Source of the DNA: Fidelibacterota bacterium
GTDB lineage: Bacteria; Pseudomonadota; Alphaproteobacteria; Rhodospirillales; Rhodospirillaceae
Length of the DNA: 64,000 bases
Direction of reading: 5' to 3'
Assembly: GCA_947475895.1 (NCBI GenBank)
Contig: CANJMF010000013.1
Location: 16,482-80,481, forward strand
Shown here: positions 61,531 to 64,000 of the stretch, in pieces
How the letters are laid out: each line of letters begins with the position of its first letter
Numbering within the stretch: position 1 is the first letter of the stretch
The notes under the pieces: generated by a model
Told to the model about the DNA's origin: nothing
Databases searched by the model: none
The model's input: the letters and a program-made list of their open reading frames with translations, nothing else
Made by a program: the position numbers and the translations under genes

Positions 61531-63627
61531 CTAGTACTGGACTGCATGGAGCCCGGACAGGGCGGTGAGATAAAGGGCCAACGGCACACGCGACGCGGCG
61601 TCCTGCGCCGCAAGTGAGGTCGCAAGGCTTTGGCGCATTGCTTGCGGCATGCGGCCATAGAGGAGTGCTTGGTCGACGCGATCGATCAACACGCCGACCG
61701 ATCCCGCCGATGTAAACGACGATAGGTCCACGGTGAAATCGGAGCTCGGATTGGTGATCGCCTGCCAGAATAAGTTTCCGCGCAAGACCGCGTCAGTGGG
61801 GGAATAGATTTGGAACTCCGGTCCCACGAGGGTCGAGCGCGGAATGCGATAGCCCGGCGAGAAAAATCCAAAGACCGACGGCGGCGTCAGCGGCTCCTCG
61901 CCGATCTGACTCATCTGCCACGAAAGTTGATTGGCCGGTTTGATGTTGCCGTTCAAGGCCCGCACGAGGGCGGTGAGATGCAGCGTGGGGTCACGCAAAC
62001 GGCCGCTATTTGTAGGCGCCTGGTCATTTCTGGCGTCGGCATCTGTAAGGATCGCACGCACCGTTGCCTTGAGGTCGCCTTTGACGCCGGCCCCGTTATT
62101 GTTGAACACGGCGGCTACGCGCGCAACATACGCAGGGGAAGGATTGCTGGTGACCAGGGTGCGGATTAAGCGCGTGGCAATGAACGGCGCGACATTGGGA
62201 TGGGCAAAGATACAGTCGAGCGCCGCGTTCAAATCCGCCGTCGTCGTTTGGCCAGCCGCAAGCGAGCATCCAAGAAAAGCTTTCGCCCGCGTGTCGTGAT
62301 TGGCGTCACGCGGCACCATGGGGCCTGAAAAATCCTCCCAGGCATTGTTAACGTACGTCCAGCCCGTGAAAACCAACGCGACTTGTTGAATCATCGCCTG
62401 GTCGTAGGTAGCGACCGTTTTGCCGTTGCTGTCGAGCGCCGGAGATCCGTCGGCGTTTAATTGCATTAAGCCGATGGTGAACAACTGTATCAGCTCGCGC
62501 GCATAGTTCTCGTTGGCTGCGCCGCCGGGGCCTGGTTTGGTGTTGTGGGCGATGTCGAGGTACTTGCCCATCTGCGCACTGGTGGAAATGTCGCCGAGCA
62601 ACGTTCTGTAATTGCCGAAGGCGTTGCGCGAAAGGATTTGCAGATACGGAATGATCTCGTTGGGATAGATGTTTTTGTTCATCGAGATGACGATGACCTG
62701 GCCCAGCGCATAGGCGACGCGTTGGCGCAATTGATCGTCCGCCATGGAGAGTCGGCTGAGATATTGCGCCTTCACCGTGCCGGAATTCATGGCGCCAGGG
62801 TCGGCGATTGGCGTTTCAGGCTTATTGAACTGTTCATCGAGCCACGCCGTGACGCCGAGTTGCTGTACACGCGCAATCGAATCCGGTGTGGGGCCGAAGG
62901 TTGCTTGCTCGAGCAGACGCGCGGCACCCAAATTCCCAGTGCCAAGGCCCGTGCCCGGATCAGGAGGCGTCGGGGTGGGAGTTGGTGTTGGTGTGGGGGC
63001 GGGCGTGGGTGTCGTTGGGTCGGACGGCGGAGGCGTCGTGACTGACGTGACTTTATATGTCACCGAACCACTCACAGTTCCCCCAAGACCCGCATTGACG
63101 ACTTTAACGCCCAGCGACTTTCCGACTTGCTCGGCGGTCGCAGTACCGACGGCTTTCAAGCTTGTGGGCGAGACATAGGTGGTAGCCAGCGCGACATCGC
63201 CAACCTTCACTACGGAATCCTTGGTGAAGTTACTTCCGTTCAGGGAAATTTTGAGCGTGCCGACGCCGCCCGAGGACGGCGAAATGCTCCAGAGCTGGAC
63301 GGGCGGCTGCGTGACGGTGATGGTGACCGCGTTGAATTTCTCGGCATAGGCCGTGCTAGCGGCTTTAACGCTAACCGCCGCATTGGTCGGCACCGCCATC
63401 GGCGCTTTATACAGCCCCTTCGCCGAGACCGTGCCCACGGCCTCATTGCCGCCGGGAATATCATTGACGGTCCAAGTGACCGTATTGGGCGAGAGCGGCA
63501 CATAAGCCGTGAGTTGGCGGGTTTCTCCGATTGCGACAGAACCGGCGCTATAAACGGTAATATTGTCGGCATAGGCAGCGGTGGCTGTGAAACACATTGC
63601 CACCGCCAGGAAAAGACGCGCCATCAT
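61531..63627 (-). CDS. Exported DUF1800 protein with N-terminal Ig-like domains
   Basis: A 698-residue exported protein. Signal peptide MMARLFLAVAMCFTATAAYA; then a bacterial Ig-like domain (SVAIGETRQLTAYVPLSPNTVTWTVND), an IPT/TIG-type domain (SISPSSGGVGTLKISLNGSNFTKDSVVKVGDVAL), a Pro/Thr linker (about 255-285) and the DUF1800 domain (ARLLEQATFGPTPDSIARVQQLGVTAWLDEQF, NENYARELIQLFTIG, VFTGWTY, FIATRLIRTLV, PSVFGFFSPGYRIP). Function unknown; adhesive or surface-polymer roles have been proposed for the family. The start is taken at 63627 because further extension would read antisense through tRNA-Arg. Confidence 0.85.
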   Translation of the reverse strand: MMARLFLAVAMCFTATAAYADNITVYSAGSVAIGETRQLTAYVPLSPNTVTWTVNDIPGGNEAVGTVSAKGLYKAPMAVPTNAAVSVKAASTAYAEKFNAVTITVTQPPVQLWSISPSSGGVGTLKISLNGSNFTKDSVVKVGDVALATTYVSPTSLKAVGTATAEQVGKSLGVKVVNAGLGGTVSGSVTYKVTSVTTPPPSDPTTPTPAPTPTPTPTPTPPDPGTGLGTGNLGAARLLEQATFGPTPDSIARVQQLGVTAWLDEQFNKPETPIADPGAMNSGTVKAQYLSRLSMADDQLRQRVAYALGQVIVISMNKNIYPNEIIPYLQILSRNAFGNYRTLLGDISTSAQMGKYLDIAHNTKPGPGGAANENYARELIQLFTIGLMQLNADGSPALDSNGKTVATYDQAMIQQVALVFTGWTYVNNAWEDFSGPMVPRDANHDTRAKAFLGCSLAAGQTTTADLNAALDCIFAHPNVAPFIATRLIRTLVTSNPSPAYVARVAAVFNNNGAGVKGDLKATVRAILTDADARNDQAPTNSGRLRDPTLHLTALVRALNGNIKPANQLSWQMSQIGEEPLTPPSVFGFFSPGYRIPRSTLVGPEFQIYSPTDAVLRGNLFWQAITNPSSDFTVDLSSFTSAGSVGVLIDRVDQALLYGRMPQAMRQSLATSLAAQDAASRVPLALYLTALSGLHAVQY
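62935..63035. repeat. Low-complexity Pro/Thr linker coding repeat
   Basis: GGTGT/GGGTGT-type hexamers repeat on the plus strand and encode the TPTPTPTPTPP linker between the TIG-like and DUF1800 domains on the minus strand. It is a slippage-prone tract whose length may vary between strains. Confidence 0.7.
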
Positions 63628-63702
63628 TCTGAGGCCCCCTGACTCAATTGCAGGGCACTTACGCGCGGCACAGGGGTGTGGTTGCGCGAAAATCGGGCGG
63701 AG

Positions 63703-63731
63703 TTTTCGCGCCTGTGGGGGCGTGTTATAAA
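63703..63731 (+). promoter_or_regulatory. Possible promoter of tRNA-Arg
   Basis: TTTTCG (63703-63708), a 17-bp spacer and TATAAA (63726-63731) precede the tRNA by about 31 bp, leaving a leader of some 25 nt. The -35 match is weak. Confidence 0.3.
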
Positions 63732-63762
63732 CCGAGGAATAACCACGCTCACAGCGCGGTTT

Positions 63763-63839
63763 GTCCCCGTAGCTCAGCTGGATAGAGCACCAGATTCCTA
63801 ATCTGGGGGTCGTGGGTTCAAATCCCGCCGGGGACACCA
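63763..63839 (+). tRNA. tRNA-Arg (anticodon CCU)
   Basis: The acceptor stem GTCCCCG (63763-63769) pairs with CGGGGAC (63829-63835), followed by A and an encoded CCA. The anticodon stem-loop CCAGA-TTCCTAA-TCTGG places CCT at 63797-63799. T arm GTGGGTTCAAATCCCGC is intact. It decodes AGG. The run TTTTTT follows immediately. Confidence 0.96.
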
Positions 63840-63852
63840 TTTTTTCCAATAA

Positions 63853-64000
63853 TGACCTGACGGCTTTTTTTGTACCGGTCGATTTGAGAGAATTGACCCT
63901 GACAGAAGGAGCTGAAGATGGGGAAACGTGGATTTGGTGCCGAGCAGATTGTTTCCAAGTTAAGGCAGATCGAGGTGCTGATGGCGCAGGGCAAGACTGC
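63853..64000 (+). mobile_element. Left end of an IS3-family insertion sequence (truncated by window edge)
   Basis: Starting about 14 bp after the tRNA-Arg CCA, TGACCTGACGG is a plausible terminal sequence of an IS3-type element (ends begin with TG). It is followed by a short leader and an orfA-type transposase gene. The right half and both inverted repeats cannot be checked, so the exact boundary is approximate. Confidence 0.6.
63918..64000 (+). CDS. IS3-family transposase OrfA (N-terminal part)
   Basis: From ATG 63918 (AGAAGGAG upstream) the visible residues read MGKRGFGAEQIVSKLRQIEV then LMAQGKT, running off the window. The R-F-x-x-EQI-x-x-(I/L)-L-(R/K)-x-x-E opening is the helix-turn-helix start of IS3-family OrfA (HTH_Tnp_1), which binds the element's ends; the catalytic DDE part is in orfB, outside the window. 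Confidence 0.8.
   Translation, partial: MGKRGFGAEQIVSKLRQIEVLMAQGKT

Noticed and set aside
63628..63849. N-terminal extension of the DUF1800 frame reading SPAGFEPTTPRLG
   Set aside because: This is the well-known artefact of translating the antisense of a tRNA gene (tRNA-Arg here); a proper signal peptide starts at 63627.

Overview
The window is about 64 kb of GC-rich chromosomal DNA from an alphaproteobacterium. The markers are family-level: Usg, a small Hsp20 followed by DUF1150, an FzlA-like GST protein, an ASCH gene between pheS and pheT, and a YejABE-type transporter. Genus cannot be fixed from sequence alone; an orphan fliN suggests a flagellated ancestor or relative. Nearly all of the window is ordinary core and accessory chromosome. 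The only mobile element seen is the left end of an IS3-family element at the right edge, beside a tRNA-Arg gene.

Layout. 1-7.4 kb: end of a probable cytochrome c gene, hisN-like phosphatase, then a microcin C/oligopeptide-type ABC importer (yejB, yejE, yejA and two separate ATPase genes). 7.5-8.5 kb: orphan fliN and an fzlA-like division gene. 8.7-12.4 kb: exported amidohydrolase and exported amidase. 12.4-14 kb (minus): TPR protein and alpha/beta hydrolase. 14-16.3 kb: two glycosyltransferases (GT4, GT9). 16.3-26.3 kb: translation block thrS, infC (apparent AUA start), doxX, an interrupted small membrane gene, rpmI, rplT, pheS, ASCH gene, pheT, lepA. 26.3-31.2 kb: tRNA-Ser(GGA), and a minus-strand acyl-CoA operon (CaiB transferase, ThDP enzyme, acyl-CoA dehydrogenase). 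31.4-35.4 kb: decayed small gene, PH-domain membrane protein, cytochrome c, two-subunit molybdenum hydroxylase. 35.5-38.1 kb: emrAB-like drug efflux. 38.3-42.3 kb: usg, a hypothetical gene, AI-2E family transporter, mnmC. 42.4-45 kb: a strongly structured intergenic element, twin palindromic operators, and a DUF6502-DUF5666 pair. 45-48.4 kb (minus): beta-barrel-like protein and patatin-like protein. 48.5-56 kb (minus): one membrane-fusion protein followed by two near-duplicate RND pumps. 56.4-60.2 kb: pip, hsp20 with a ROSE-like RNA thermometer, DUF1150, diguanylate cyclase. 60.2-63.6 kb (minus): exported DUF1800-DUF1501 pair. 63.8-64 kb: tRNA-Arg(CCU) and the IS3 end.

How genes work together. 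The translation block carries two aminoacyl-tRNA synthetases, IF-3, L35/L20 and EF-4, with regulatory-looking RNA structure before rpmI and the non-canonical infC start expected for IF-3 self-control. The heat-shock pair is probably controlled by temperature-dependent unfolding of the ribosome binding site. The DUF6502-DUF5666 pair appears to be a regulated unit: two identical 17-bp palindromes lie exactly 63 bp (about six helical turns) apart just upstream, the nearer one covering the putative -35 region of a promoter that could give a leaderless message.

Best candidates for something undescribed: the folded intergenic element at 42,422-42,630; the twin-operator DUF6502-DUF5666 locus; the pheS-ASCH-pheT translational coupling. 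No CRISPR array, prophage, recognised defence island or secondary-metabolite cluster was seen.
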